Source: Bacillota bacterium (GTDB lineage Bacteria > Bacillota > Sulfobacillia > Sulfobacillales > Sulfobacillaceae). Taken from it: DNA of 60,525 nucleotides. The notes under the pieces are model-generated. The model made no database searches and was not told the DNA's origin. It was given only the letters and a program-made list of their open reading frames with translations. A program made the position numbers and the translations under genes. Of this stretch, positions 21,172-29,561 are shown in pieces (position 1 is the stretch's first letter; each line of letters starts with the position of its first letter). Location of the stretch: the NCBI GenBank assembly GCA_021784595.1, contig JAJYHT010000073.1:1-60525 (forward strand), read 5' to 3'.

Positions 21172-21684
21172 TCAATGAAATTGCCATCCTTGATTAAGCC
21201 ACAACTCCACATAATGCTGCGATGACTGTGCAATTCGGGTTCCTTCGTCCGGCGTTAGAGCACGCACGATCCGTCCGGGTACACCCATCACCAGATGGCC
21301 TGGCGGAATTTCCATTCCCTGCGCGACCACTGTGCCAGCTCCAATAATGGAGTGATGGCCAATATGTGCGCCATTCATGATAATGGCTCCCATGCCGATC
21401 AACACGGAATCGTCCACCCTCGCCCCATGAACCACGGCACGGTGTCCTATGGTCACCCTTGCGCCAATTTCACAGGGGAAACCGGGGTCCGCATGCAATA
21501 CCGCTCCATCCTGCACGTTGCTCTCTGGCCCCACCACAATCCGAGCAGCGTCTGCACGCACCACTGCGTTAAACCATATGGAAACCTTCTCGAAAAGACG
21601 AACCTGTCCAATAATATACGACCCGGGCGCAATAAAGACCGGATGGTCAACTACTGGTTCAAATTCGCCAAATTTTAATAACAT
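21172..21684 (-). CDS. gamma-class carbonic anhydrase-like hexapeptide protein
   Basis: A 170-residue left-handed beta-helix protein of the YrdA/PaaY/CamH group. Hexapeptide repeats run from about residue 20 to 125. The metal-binding histidines are in AVLHADPG, TIGHRAVVHGA and GHHSIIG, and QDGAVLH matches the gamma-CA pattern. A C-terminal helix completes the fold. It could hydrate CO2, which would help bicarbonate supply in an acidophile, but many relatives act on acyl-CoA or have unknown substrates. No ribosome-binding site stronger than TAGGAG precedes the ATG. The upstream gap contains the DnaA-box cluster. Confidence 0.85.
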   Translation of the reverse strand: MLLKFGEFEPVVDHPVFIAPGSYIIGQVRLFEKVSIWFNAVVRADAARIVVGPESNVQDGAVLHADPGFPCEIGARVTIGHRAVVHGARVDDSVLIGMGAIIMNGAHIGHHSIIGAGTVVAQGMEIPPGHLVMGVPGRIVRALTPDEGTRIAQSSQHYVELWLNQGWQFH

Positions 21685-21713
21685 CTCCTATATTCCCCCT
21701 ATACATGACATAA

Positions 21714-21766
21714 TTATCCACGCTATCCACATGTTATTCACAGCTTCTCATGTCCCCAGTGGATAA
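21714..21766. promoter_or_regulatory. cluster of four DnaA-box-like 9-mers
   Basis: TTATCCACG (21714-21722), CTATCCACA (21723-21731) and TTATTCACA (21734-21742) lie in tandem. TTATCCACT is on the opposite strand (21758-21766), inside the tsaD 3' end. Each differs from TTATCCACA at one base, and the third matches the broader TTATNCACA. Such clusters bind DnaA for gene control or titration. Binding here is inferred. Confidence 0.55.
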
Positions 21767-22737
21767 TTCACTCGCGGAGAGGCATTATACGGCAATCGTA
21801 CCCCTTTGATTAATTTGTAGTACCCCAACGATGCCACCATGGCAGCGTTATCCGTACAATACTGACGAGGAGGAAAATGGACTGCAACGCCTTTTTCGAG
21901 TGCGATTTGCTGCATGCGCTCCCTCAAGCACTGGTTGGCAGTCACCCCGCCAGCCAAGTACAGATCGTGCGCTGGGTATTGATCTAAAGCCCGCCCTACA
22001 TTCCTAGCCAACGCCGTGACGACCGCAATCTGGAGCGCCTTGGCAATCTCCGCCTTCCGATGCGGTTCCCTGCGCGCCAATTCTACGGTCGCGGTCTTAA
22101 CTCCACTAAAGCTAAAATCCAGCGTCTGCGATCCCAGATGCGCCACCGGCAAACTGAGAGCAGTTTGGGGCACACTAGACGCTAAACGTTCAATCTCCGG
22201 CCCCCCCGGGTAACAAAGCCCCAATGCACGCGCTCCCTTGTCAAAAGCTTCCCCGGCGGCATCATCCCGCGTTTCACCCAACACCTTCAGCTGGCCGTGA
22301 TCTTCCCATAGCACCAAGGTGGTATGGCCGCCCGAAACCAATAGTCCGAGTGCCGGAAAACGCAACGGCTCCACTAAGGCGTTGGCGTAAAGGTGCGCTT
22401 CCAGATGGTGCACTCCAACTATCGGAATGTTCAGACCTAGTGCCAAGGCCTTGCCAAAGGTGACGCCGACCAGCAAGGCCCCCAAAAGGCCGGGCCCCTC
22501 GGTCACAGCCACCGCATCAATATCTTGCATGGCGAGGTGGGCTTGTGCTAGCACCCCTTTTACCACCGGCAATATGGCCATGGTATGCTCACGCGCGGCC
22601 ACCTCGGGCACCACGCCGCCATATTGGGCGTGAATCGCGGCAGAAGAGGCTAACATCGTAGACAGCAGACGATCTCCGTTTTCCACAACCGCTGCTGCAG
22701 TCTCGTCGCAGGAGGATTCTATGCCTAAAACCCGCAC
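21748..22737 (-). CDS. tsaD: tRNA N6-threonylcarbamoyltransferase TsaD
   Basis: Catalytic subunit for t6A37 modification of ANN-decoding tRNAs, working with TsaB, TsaE and TsaC. The 329 residues carry GIESSCDETAAA, the metal-binding HHLEAH near 112, LLVSGGHTTL, and DKGARALGLCYPGGP. The C-terminal TDNAAMVASLGY is also present. The GTG at 22737 lies six bases after GGAGGTG and is preferred to the GTG at 22746, which is part of that site. tsaB and tsaE are 1.1 kb upstream, separated by rimI and a plus-strand gene. Confidence 0.95.
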   Translation of the reverse strand: MRVLGIESSCDETAAAVVENGDRLLSTMLASSAAIHAQYGGVVPEVAAREHTMAILPVVKGVLAQAHLAMQDIDAVAVTEGPGLLGALLVGVTFGKALALGLNIPIVGVHHLEAHLYANALVEPLRFPALGLLVSGGHTTLVLWEDHGQLKVLGETRDDAAGEAFDKGARALGLCYPGGPEIERLASSVPQTALSLPVAHLGSQTLDFSFSGVKTATVELARREPHRKAEIAKALQIAVVTALARNVGRALDQYPAHDLYLAGGVTANQCLRERMQQIALEKGVAVHFPPRQYCTDNAAMVASLGYYKLIKGVRLPYNASPRVNYPLGT

Positions 22738-22913
22738 TGTAAGCACCTCCTCGATCTGTTTGTATTAATTTTACCGATTTTACCCATGCTACATCCGCTG
22801 AATTTACTCATATAATGGCATAAAGTGACAGAGATTCTAGAATTTTGGGCTTTGTGTCCGCCAGTGAGCACCCACATAAACCACTTTTCAATTGACCTGG
22901 AGGTGACAAACAA

Positions 22914-23381
22914 TTGCTGTTGGTATATGCAATGCTGATGTTCATAATATTCTCCATACCCAGTGCCCTGGTGTTTTCTCCCCTCACCTATCGGTTTTTA
23001 ACTTTAGCACACTTTTTTACGTTTCTCCTAAGTGTTATTGTTTTCGTTCTACTGGGCCGAAGTTTGGCCAAAAGACACCGACCCATGGTTCTGCCAGCCA
23101 TTGCCGCAGGTTTTCTCACCGCCTTTGCAGCAGCCCTGCTGAATCAATATTTGATGCGTTTGCCGTCGCCGCAACAAGCTTTCATCAGTCAGTTGCACGG
23201 AGTCCCCCCTCAAGCCGCGATCACTATGCTGCACTTGCACATGGTTACCAGCGCGTTATTAATTAGTGCCATGGGGGGATTTTTCTATGCTACTTTGGGA
23301 TTGTTTGCCGCCTGGTGGGGAGGGCGTATCGTCCGCACTTCGCCTGACGACGTGAAGTCTAAAGAGGATCCTTCCACATGA
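22914..23381 (+). CDS. hypothetical four-helix membrane protein
   Basis: A 155-residue membrane protein with about four hydrophobic segments: residues 3-22, 28-46, 58-75 and 105-135. The C-terminal tail is charged and cytoplasmic-looking. It starts at a TTG eight bases after CTGGAGGTG. I recognise no family. It is alone on the plus strand between tsaD and rimI, and its last 23 bases overlap the end of rimI tail-to-tail, so transcription from either side may interfere. Confidence 0.65.
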   Translation: MLLVYAMLMFIIFSIPSALVFSPLTYRFLTLAHFFTFLLSVIVFVLLGRSLAKRHRPMVLPAIAAGFLTAFAAALLNQYLMRLPSPQQAFISQLHGVPPQAAITMLHLHMVTSALLISAMGGFFYATLGLFAAWWGGRIVRTSPDDVKSKEDPST

Positions 23382-23841
23382 TAAAGGCATCTTCACGGGT
23401 ATCGGTGTAATAGTTGCGGCGTACGCCCAATTGGACAAATCCCAACTTGTTGTACAAGTTTTGAGCTACCGAATTTCCGCGCCGAACCTCAAGCGTCATG
23501 CGTCGAACATTTAGGGCCCGGGCTCGGTCCATGAGTCCTTCCATCATTTTCTGACCCAAATGGTGCCCTCGATAATCGGGATGCACAGCCACGTTAGTAA
23601 TATGCGCTTCATCAAGTATAATCCACATGCCACCATAGGAAACCACACGGCCGTGAAAATCCAGCACCAAATAAATGGCAAAAGTATTTTCCAGCAATTC
23701 GGTCTGAAACGCATTGCGAGACCACGGTGTGGGAAAAGAATGCGCCTCTATTCCCATCACGGCGTCTAAATCCGCTAAATACATGTCCCTCACCGTTACC
23801 TGCGACGGTGCGCTCTCCGAAACATCATCGCTTACAGCCAT
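23359..23841 (-). CDS. rimI: ribosomal-protein-alanine N-acetyltransferase RimI
   Basis: A GNAT acetyltransferase of 160 residues. The acetyl-CoA motif A is VHPDYRGHHLGQKMM near 88. The RimI pattern is VRDMYLADLDAVMGIEAHSFPTPWS at the N-terminus and LEVRRGNSVAQNLYNKLGFVQLGVRRNYY at the C-terminus. It N-acetylates ribosomal protein S18 in characterised bacteria. It sits 11 bases after tsaB, the usual tsaE-tsaB-rimI neighbourhood of Firmicutes. Confidence 0.92.
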   Translation of the reverse strand: MAVSDDVSESAPSQVTVRDMYLADLDAVMGIEAHSFPTPWSRNAFQTELLENTFAIYLVLDFHGRVVSYGGMWIILDEAHITNVAVHPDYRGHHLGQKMMEGLMDRARALNVRRMTLEVRRGNSVAQNLYNKLGFVQLGVRRNYYTDTREDAFIMWKDPL

Positions 23842-23852
23842 TATTTCGCCTT

Positions 23853-24515
23853 CTACTCCGTTCCCGGGGTTGCCACGGTAATTGCCGGCGGTCTGCCATA
23901 AAATGGCGCCAACGTTTCCGCCGTATCCGAGTGTCCCTCGATCAATGCCGTTTGAGCTAATAATGCCACGGACGAACCCAAAAGCGCAATCGTTAAGGGC
24001 CTCGCCAATGGCCCCGCCATGCCCAGACCCGCACTGGTCTCCGATAAGGGCCCTACCACATAGAGCGCGGTGTCACTAGGAAACGCATCCGGCAAAGAGC
24101 CGTTGACCGCCATATCCGGCATCAAAGGGGTGGGCTGAGGGCGCGCCGCTTGATAATATCCCGCATAAAAAGCCGATCCTCTAAGTTCAGTGGTTATCAA
24201 TGCACGGTGTCCCAGAGGAATCTGCATGGCCCATGCCTGAAGAGAGGAAACACCCTTAACCGGTATGTTCCAGGCGTAGGCTAACGCTTTGGCCGCCGTG
24301 ACCGCAATGCGCACTCCGGTAAACGATCCCGGGCCGATACCGCATGCTATCGCGTCGGGTCTGCCAAACTCATTGACAATTTGTTCAATCCAAGGGACAA
24401 GGTGGCTTCCCGCAGTGCGGGGCCGAATCCACATAAAATCCGCAGCGACCATCTGATCTAAAACTAAACCCACCGCCAACATAGGCCCTGAAGCATCAAT
24501 TCCTAGGATTTTCAA
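23853..24515 (-). CDS. tsaB: tRNA threonylcarbamoyladenosine biosynthesis protein TsaB
   Basis: Inactive ASKHA-fold partner of TsaD in t6A synthesis. Signatures are LGIDASGP at the N-terminus, GIGPGSFTGVRIAVTAAKALAY near 75, and a degraded C-terminal half. I chose the TTG at 24515: AAAGGAG lies seven bases upstream, and the codon overlaps the tsaE stop as TTGA, implying coupled translation. This gives 220 residues, normal for the family. The longer frame to 24608 has no family similarity in its extra 31 residues. Confidence 0.92.
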   Translation of the reverse strand: MKILGIDASGPMLAVGLVLDQMVAADFMWIRPRTAGSHLVPWIEQIVNEFGRPDAIACGIGPGSFTGVRIAVTAAKALAYAWNIPVKGVSSLQAWAMQIPLGHRALITTELRGSAFYAGYYQAARPQPTPLMPDMAVNGSLPDAFPSDTALYVVGPLSETSAGLGMAGPLARPLTIALLGSSVALLAQTALIEGHSDTAETLAPFYGRPPAITVATPGTE

Positions 24516-24976
24516 CGCCCGACTCCTTTCAAACGCTTCAATGGTTCCTGACCAAATGCTGTGATGACCATGTGCCGCGCATCGTCTACTTGGCGTGTCA
24601 ACTGACACTCAAAACGCTCCGGATAGCCATCCCGCAGCCAATGTCCCCACTCCACCAACAACACCTCAAGGGTGACTGGAGATGGCAAATCCAGCACCAT
24701 GAGTTCGCTTGCTTCCGCAATCCGGTACAAATCGACGTGATAGATGGTGGTATGCATTATTTGGTAAATATGCACCAAATCAAACGTGGGTGACTTGATG
24801 CGATCTTGAATTCCCCACTTCTTGAGCACCGCCTGCACCAAGGTTGTCTTGCCCGCCCCTAAGTCTCCCTCCAGCAGTACCACCGCTGGAGGTTGCCACA
24901 AAACCGAGCAGGTGGCAGCAATCTCGTCCATCTGCGCTAGACTAGTCCATCGCAAAGTGATTGAAGCCGTATCCAT
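24512..24976 (-). CDS. tsaE: tRNA threonylcarbamoyladenosine biosynthesis ATPase TsaE
   Basis: P-loop ATPase that resets the TsaBD complex. The Walker A is LEGDLGAGKTTLVQ near 35. The switch region KSPTFDLVHIY, the YHVDLYRI motif and VEWGHWL are typical. At 154 residues it is full length. It overlaps thiL by 35 bases and tsaB by 4, so thiL-tsaE-tsaB-rimI is one tightly packed operon. Confidence 0.94.
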   Translation of the reverse strand: MDTASITLRWTSLAQMDEIAATCSVLWQPPAVVLLEGDLGAGKTTLVQAVLKKWGIQDRIKSPTFDLVHIYQIMHTTIYHVDLYRIAEASELMVLDLPSPVTLEVLLVEWGHWLRDGYPERFECQLTRQVDDARHMVITAFGQEPLKRLKGVGR

Positions 24977-25943
24977 GTATTATCTCCTCTTGTCCGCCAA
25001 AGGGCGCGATGCGGATGCCAGCGGTCTCCGTAACCATGCCGATTTCTGTCATTGCCACCCCGCACTCTTTGCTGACCTCCTGCACTTCCGCCACTCGTGA
25101 GGGGGGCACCGCCGCCAACAGCTCATAATCTTCACCGCCGTACAAAGCAAAATCCACGGGACTCGCGGAAAAGCGCTTGGCAATAGTCAAGGTAGCCTCG
25201 TCGATGGGCAGTTTGTCAGTCCAAATGGTAGCGCCAATTCCTCCAAAACGAGTGAATTCCTCTAACTCCAGGGCTAGACCATCACTAATATCCGTTAGAG
25301 CATGCGTAAAAGAAGCCATTGCTTGTCCCACCCCTACGCGTGCTATGGGAGTCAATTGAGCCATGAGCACACTGCGTTCCGCCACTACCGTGCTCGGCCA
25401 ACTGACCCCTTGCGACAACAGCAAGTATCCAGCATAAGCCGCTCCCAAACGCCCCGACACAAAGAGCCGATCCCCCGGGCGGGCACCTGTGCGCAGAACG
25501 GGACCTGCAGCCGAAGGACGTCCAATGACGGTCACATCCAGTACGATGCGATCGGGCGATCCAACGGTATCTCCGCCAACCAATACCGCTCCGTAGCGAT
25601 CGAGCGCCTTGGCGATCCCACGATACAGCTCCTCTACCCACAGCACATCCAGGTTGCCCGGTACGCTAAGGCTAGTCAACAGAGCTACCGGTGTGCCGCC
25701 CATGGCGGCAATGTCGCTGATATTCACCGCCACCGCCTTTTCTCCCAACTGCTCCGGTGTAATCCAGTCAGATCGAAAATGTACATTCTCGACCAGCATG
25801 TCCTGACTAACTAAAAGCCCTTGGTCACTGGGCGGAAGATAGGCGGCATCATCGCCGATGCCTAAATATCCTAAAGGCGGTCGGGCTTGCAGACGATGAA
25901 TCATGGATATTAGTTCTTGTTCCCCGACGTCTCTTATCCTCAC
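24942..25943 (-). CDS. thiL: thiamine-monophosphate kinase
   Basis: Phosphorylates thiamine monophosphate to thiamine diphosphate. The 333 residues show GIGDDAAYL near 28 and KAVAVNISDIAAMGGTP near 69. GGDTVGSPDRIVLDVTVIG, ALTDISDGLALELEEF and YGGEDYELL are also present, all standard PurM-like ATP and Mg sites. GTG start behind GGGGTGAT. It is first in the operon with tsaE-tsaB-rimI, a common arrangement, and is divergent from the 26038 gene. No TPP riboswitch is visible upstream. Confidence 0.95.
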   Translation of the reverse strand: MRIRDVGEQELISMIHRLQARPPLGYLGIGDDAAYLPPSDQGLLVSQDMLVENVHFRSDWITPEQLGEKAVAVNISDIAAMGGTPVALLTSLSVPGNLDVLWVEELYRGIAKALDRYGAVLVGGDTVGSPDRIVLDVTVIGRPSAAGPVLRTGARPGDRLFVSGRLGAAYAGYLLLSQGVSWPSTVVAERSVLMAQLTPIARVGVGQAMASFTHALTDISDGLALELEEFTRFGGIGATIWTDKLPIDEATLTIAKRFSASPVDFALYGGEDYELLAAVPPSRVAEVQEVSKECGVAMTEIGMVTETAGIRIAPFGGQEEIIHGYGFNHFAMD

Positions 25944-26037
25944 ACCATCACCCCATTATGTTGGTTTTGCGAGAGTTTTTTGGCTGGGTATTGATGGGCA
26001 TACTATGGTGACATAGCCTCCTAAAGGAGATCACGAC

Positions 26038-26244
26038 ATGAACTCAGCTGAGGTTCCCTCGATTAGCCCGGTGCCGGAAGACGACGATTATCGCTGGATA
26101 CTTTATCAGCACGGTCTCAGTTTAGCCGTCTTATTTGATTTGTTGGTCACTAAAGGCATATTAACAGAAGCTGAAATCCAACAACATGCTCAATCTTTGA
26201 ATCGTGAGCTAGTTTACCCGGAATCTGATGATTTCTCACGGTAA
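26038..26244 (+). CDS. small hypothetical helical protein
   Basis: A 68-residue acidic protein, unrecognised. Residues 24-60 (HGLSLAVLFDLLVTKGILTEAEIQQHAQSL) look like a compact three-helix unit. This layout is seen in small regulators and in short domains attached to nitrile-hydratase-type subunits. AAAGGAG lies 7 bases before the ATG, so it is very likely translated. It precedes the alpha/beta hydrolase by 81 bases on the same strand, with a small hairpin between (CCTGT/ACAGG, 26275-26293). Confidence 0.6.
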   Translation: MNSAEVPSISPVPEDDDYRWILYQHGLSLAVLFDLLVTKGILTEAEIQQHAQSLNRELVYPESDDFSR

Positions 26245-26325
26245 CTTGTTGTCCCTCTAATCGCAGAGATTGCCTGTCGGCTACGAACAGGTTTAGAATG
26301 ATAGCGATTTGAGAGGTGGTAGGCA

Positions 26326-27114
26326 ATGGCCGATTTGGAACGAAAACATGGTGTTTGGCGTGGTCAAAAATGGAGTTGGTTTGAAGAAGGAAGCGGGCCA
26401 GCCCTATGCCTTCTCCATGGTGGCGGCGGCACCGGAAAAGCCTGGTTGCATCAAATGCAATATTTTCAAGATCGATACCGCGTGATTTGTCCAGACATGC
26501 CGGGGTTTGGACAATCGGAATGGGTTGATGGCATTGATACCGTCGACGCCTTGGGTACGGTGATTCTGGAATGGATGGGGAGCATAGGAGTGGACCACTT
26601 GATTTTAGGTGGCAATTCGATGGGTGGTCGCGTCGCTTTGGCGGCCGCCATGAAAGACCCCGGAAGAATCCGAGCGCTGTTGTTGTTGGATGCCGTAGGT
26701 GTCGTGGTTCCTGACATTCCTATCGTCAATCCGTTGAGCTTGCCTCCTCAGCAATTTATGTCCGGGCTCGTGTACGACCCCGCTACATACAAAAGAAACA
26801 CCCCGTATCGTACTCTGGAGGATGCGCAAGAACTAAATCATGGACGCACCATCTTCGCCAAATATTTAGAAAGAGCTCCCATAGGTCCTGACCCTAGCTG
26901 GGACTTAAATCGGGTCGCCATGCCCACCCTGCTCTTATGGGGGCGGGAGGATCGCATTATCCCTTTAGCGTTGGGCCGTGTGATGGAAAATACTCTAGCG
27001 GATGCTGAGCTGGTAGTCATTGAAAATTGCGGGCATTTGCCCCATATTGAAGAACCCGCCGTTACCAACCAAACTATTGACGAATTTCTGACTCGCCGAC
27101 TAGGCAATGCATAG
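26326..27114 (+). CDS. alpha/beta-fold hydrolase
   Basis: A 262-residue cytoplasmic alpha/beta hydrolase. The oxyanion motif is LLHGGGGTGKAW near 28. The nucleophile elbow GNSMGGR is near 97, the acid is in LLWGREDRIIP near 210 and the catalytic His is in NCGHLPHIE near 236. A short cap lies between. Best resemblance is to meta-cleavage-product hydrolases and related esterases; the substrate is unknown. GAGAGGTGG precedes the ATG. It ends at the bidirectional terminator shared with yceI. Confidence 0.88.
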   Translation: MADLERKHGVWRGQKWSWFEEGSGPALCLLHGGGGTGKAWLHQMQYFQDRYRVICPDMPGFGQSEWVDGIDTVDALGTVILEWMGSIGVDHLILGGNSMGGRVALAAAMKDPGRIRALLLLDAVGVVVPDIPIVNPLSLPPQQFMSGLVYDPATYKRNTPYRTLEDAQELNHGRTIFAKYLERAPIGPDPSWDLNRVAMPTLLLWGREDRIIPLALGRVMENTLADAELVVIENCGHLPHIEEPAVTNQTIDEFLTRRLGNA

Positions 27115-27122
27115 ACAAGCTG

Positions 27123-27156
27123 AAAACGGGGCCTCGGTTCGTGGCCCCGTTTTTTG
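27123..27156. terminator. bidirectional intrinsic terminator
   Basis: An 11-bp stem (AAAACGGGGCC / GGCCCCGTTTT) with a 9-base loop. T-tracts follow on both strands (TTTTTTT on plus, TTTT on minus). It sits between the convergent hydrolase and YceI genes. Confidence 0.9.
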
Positions 27157-27158
27157 GA

Positions 27159-27689
27159 TTAATCGTCTTGGCGTACTGCTTCAATTTCCACATTAATCTT
27201 CACTTGATCTCCTACCATAACACCGCCAGCTTCCAGTGCCACATTCCACTGCAAACCATAATCCTTGCGGTTAATACTGGTATGCCCGCTGAAGCCGGCC
27301 CGCTCCCCACCCCAAGGGTCCTTGGCGCGTCCTTCGAATGACACATCGAATGTCTCACTACGAGTGACACCATGGATGGTCAAGTCCCCGACGATCTGGT
27401 AACGATTATCTCCCACCAGGGAAATTTGTTGGCTCTTAAAAGTCATCTTAGGAAATTTTTCTACATCGAAAAAATCTGCTGATCGTAAATGAGCGTCCCG
27501 CTCGGCCTGGCGGGTATCCACTGTCGCGATATCTAAAGTGACGTCCACATTGCCAGTTTGCAGATGCTCCGGCTCTCCTTCAAAATATCCTTCAATTCCG
27601 CTGAAACGGCCCTTAACGGTCGAAATCATAAGATGCCTAATAGAAAATTCCGCAGTGCTATGAGCAACATCAATGTTCCATCGTGGCAT
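27159..27689 (-). CDS. YceI-family lipocalin-like protein
   Basis: A 176-residue YceI domain protein without a signal peptide. Typical motifs are WNIDVAHSTAEFSIRHLM at the start, GRFSGIEGYFEG, the HLRSADFFDVEKFPKMTFKS segment, and GDLTIHGVTRSETFDV. YceI proteins bind isoprenoid or other lipids in a beta barrel; cytoplasmic versions are common and of unknown role. The ATG at 27689 lies eight bases after AAGGAG; the GTG three codons earlier overlaps that site. It shares a divergent upstream region with the acyl-CoA operon. Confidence 0.9.
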   Translation of the reverse strand: MPRWNIDVAHSTAEFSIRHLMISTVKGRFSGIEGYFEGEPEHLQTGNVDVTLDIATVDTRQAERDAHLRSADFFDVEKFPKMTFKSQQISLVGDNRYQIVGDLTIHGVTRSETFDVSFEGRAKDPWGGERAGFSGHTSINRKDYGLQWNVALEAGGVMVGDQVKINVEIEAVRQDD

Positions 27690-27849
27690 TGGCTCCACTC
27701 CTTATAGTTCCTTTTTGGAAGTACCTATATTAAATATACCATTGCGCCAAGATTTGACAAGCCCGTAGGGAAAATTTTCTCGATCCAGATTTCAGATTAT
27801 GTTACGGTAAATTGGAATATCACTCTAAATATACTTAAGGAGGAATACC

Positions 27850-28650
27850 TTGGTGTCTGATGAACCCTTGGTCCTTACCGAGGCAGATCATGGCGTCATG
27901 ACGATCCGCCTCAATCGCCCTCAAGCCCTCAACGCACTAACCCATCCGATGCGGGATGCTTTTTTATCGGCGCTGGGACAGGCCGATCGCGATCCCCAGG
28001 TCCGGTGCGTCCTCTTGACCGGGGCCGGACGAGCTTTTTCTGTCGGCCAGGATGTGCGGGAAATGCAGGACATGTACGCGGAGCGCGGTCCACATTTAGG
28101 CGAGTTGGTCACTGACCAATATAATCCCATGGTCAGTGCGTTGTTTGAAATGCCTAAACCCGTGATTGCGTTGGTCAATGGTCCAGCCGCTGGCGGCGGT
28201 TTGTCGCTCGCGCTGGCTTGCGATGTGCGCATCATTACGGATCAGACCACGTTTATCCCAGCTTTTGTAAAAGTAGGGTTAGCCCCGGATACCGGCGCCA
28301 GCTATCTGTTGCCGCGAATGCTGGGTTGGTCGCGCGCCCTGGCACTGTCTATATCCGGCCAAAGCGTGGGGCCCGATCAGGCTATGGACTGGGGATTGGC
28401 CCACTATCGGTTTGCCACGCTGGAAGAAGCAACGACTAAAGCGCTGGAATTAGCTCATGAATTTGCCAAAGGCCCTACCCGTGCCATGGCGGAAATTCGC
28501 CAACTTCTGCTGCAATCCCAAACTCTTTCGTGGGACCAAGCCCTATCTTTGGAAGCCAAAGTCCAGGACGCCTTGGGGCGAGGCGATGATCATCAGGAAG
28601 CTGTCCGTGCATTTGTTGAACGGCGGACCCCAAACTTTCACGGCCAATGA
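27850..28650 (+). CDS. enoyl-CoA isomerase of the crotonase superfamily (PaaG type)
   Basis: A 266-residue crotonase-fold protein. Oxyanion-hole segments are GRAFSVGQDVRE near 60-71 and GPAAGGGLSLALACDV near 111-126. The two glutamates needed by hydratases are replaced by Ser119 and Phe139. An aspartate (Asp147 in GLAPDTGASYLLPR) sits where PaaG-type isomerases keep theirs. I therefore expect double-bond or ring isomerisation of an acyl-CoA rather than hydration. AGGAGG lies before both the TTG at 27850 and the GTG at 27853. It is first in the SDR operon. Confidence 0.88.
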   Translation: MVSDEPLVLTEADHGVMTIRLNRPQALNALTHPMRDAFLSALGQADRDPQVRCVLLTGAGRAFSVGQDVREMQDMYAERGPHLGELVTDQYNPMVSALFEMPKPVIALVNGPAAGGGLSLALACDVRIITDQTTFIPAFVKVGLAPDTGASYLLPRMLGWSRALALSISGQSVGPDQAMDWGLAHYRFATLEEATTKALELAHEFAKGPTRAMAEIRQLLLQSQTLSWDQALSLEAKVQDALGRGDDHQEAVRAFVERRTPNFHGQ

Positions 28651-28769
28651 CCCGGCGAAATCCCATAAATCTCTAAGTGCTCTGCATCTTAAGGGATAGC
28701 CATCTTTCGTATTGTGCCTTTGGGGAATTGTTGCCGGATCGAAAATCATTTTCAAGGGAGGATTAACCG

Positions 28770-29561
28770 ATGAGCGCGTCACCCATGCTGCCGAGCGGCA
28801 TTTTGCAAGGACAGACCGCCGTAATAACGGGCGGAGGTTCTGGAATTGGGTTTGGCATCGCCCAAGAATTGGGGCGCCTAGGAGCTCGTCTGGCATTAGC
28901 TGGACGTACCCCTCAGAAATTGGAAGAAGCCGGTCAAATACTGACCCAACTGGGGTATCCGGTGCTGGTTGTTCCCACTGACATCCGGCAGCCAGATCAA
29001 GTCCAGCAGCTGATGAACACCGTCGTGGAACAATGGGGACAAATCGACGTCTTAGTGAACAGCGCTGCGGGCAATTTCTTGGTAGATACAGAAAAACTTT
29101 CCGTCAACGGATGGAATGCCGTGGTTAACACGGTGTTGAACGGCACCTTTTATTGCACGCGGGCGGCTGGGTTGCAAATGATCAAACAGAAGCGCGGTAA
29201 AATTTTATCCATTGTAGCCAGCTATGCCTGGACTGGAGGTCCGCGCACGGTGCATTCGGCAGCTGCCAAAGCGGGGGTACTGACATTGACCAGGACTCTT
29301 GCAGTCGAGTGGGCTGCCCATGGAATTCGGGTCAATGCGCTATGCCCAGGCCCTACGGACACCGAAGGAGCGCGCCCCTTATGGGCTAACCCGGAGGACA
29401 AAGCGCGCATGCTGGAAAAAATTCCGGTCGGTCGTTTTGGTACTGTGCAAGAAGTCGCGCAAGCCGCCAGTTATTTATTATCGCCCTTTGCCGACTTCAT
29501 CAATGGAGAGGTTCTGGTGATGGATGGCGGGGAATGGCTGGGGAAAGGACTGAACAGCTAA
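28770..29561 (+). CDS. SDR oxidoreductase, 2,4-dienoyl-CoA reductase-like
   Basis: A 263-residue short-chain dehydrogenase. The cofactor motif is TGGGSGIG near 20, and GRTPQKL suggests NADP(H). NSAAGNFLVDTEKLSVNGWNAV matches the AAGNF signature of 2,4-dienoyl-CoA reductases. The active site follows that subfamily: a Tyr in SYAWTGG and, further on, SAAAKAGV with the Lys, instead of a simple YxxxK. It would reduce a conjugated dienoyl-CoA with NADPH. AAGGGAGG precedes the ATG. The next gene starts right after its stop. Confidence 0.87.
   Translation: MSASPMLPSGILQGQTAVITGGGSGIGFGIAQELGRLGARLALAGRTPQKLEEAGQILTQLGYPVLVVPTDIRQPDQVQQLMNTVVEQWGQIDVLVNSAAGNFLVDTEKLSVNGWNAVVNTVLNGTFYCTRAAGLQMIKQKRGKILSIVASYAWTGGPRTVHSAAAKAGVLTLTRTLAVEWAAHGIRVNALCPGPTDTEGARPLWANPEDKARMLEKIPVGRFGTVQEVAQAASYLLSPFADFINGEVLVMDGGEWLGKGLNS

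Noticed and set aside
21714-21766. DnaA-box cluster as the chromosome origin
   Set aside because: No dnaA, dnaN or AT-rich unwinding region is nearby; regulation or titration is more likely.
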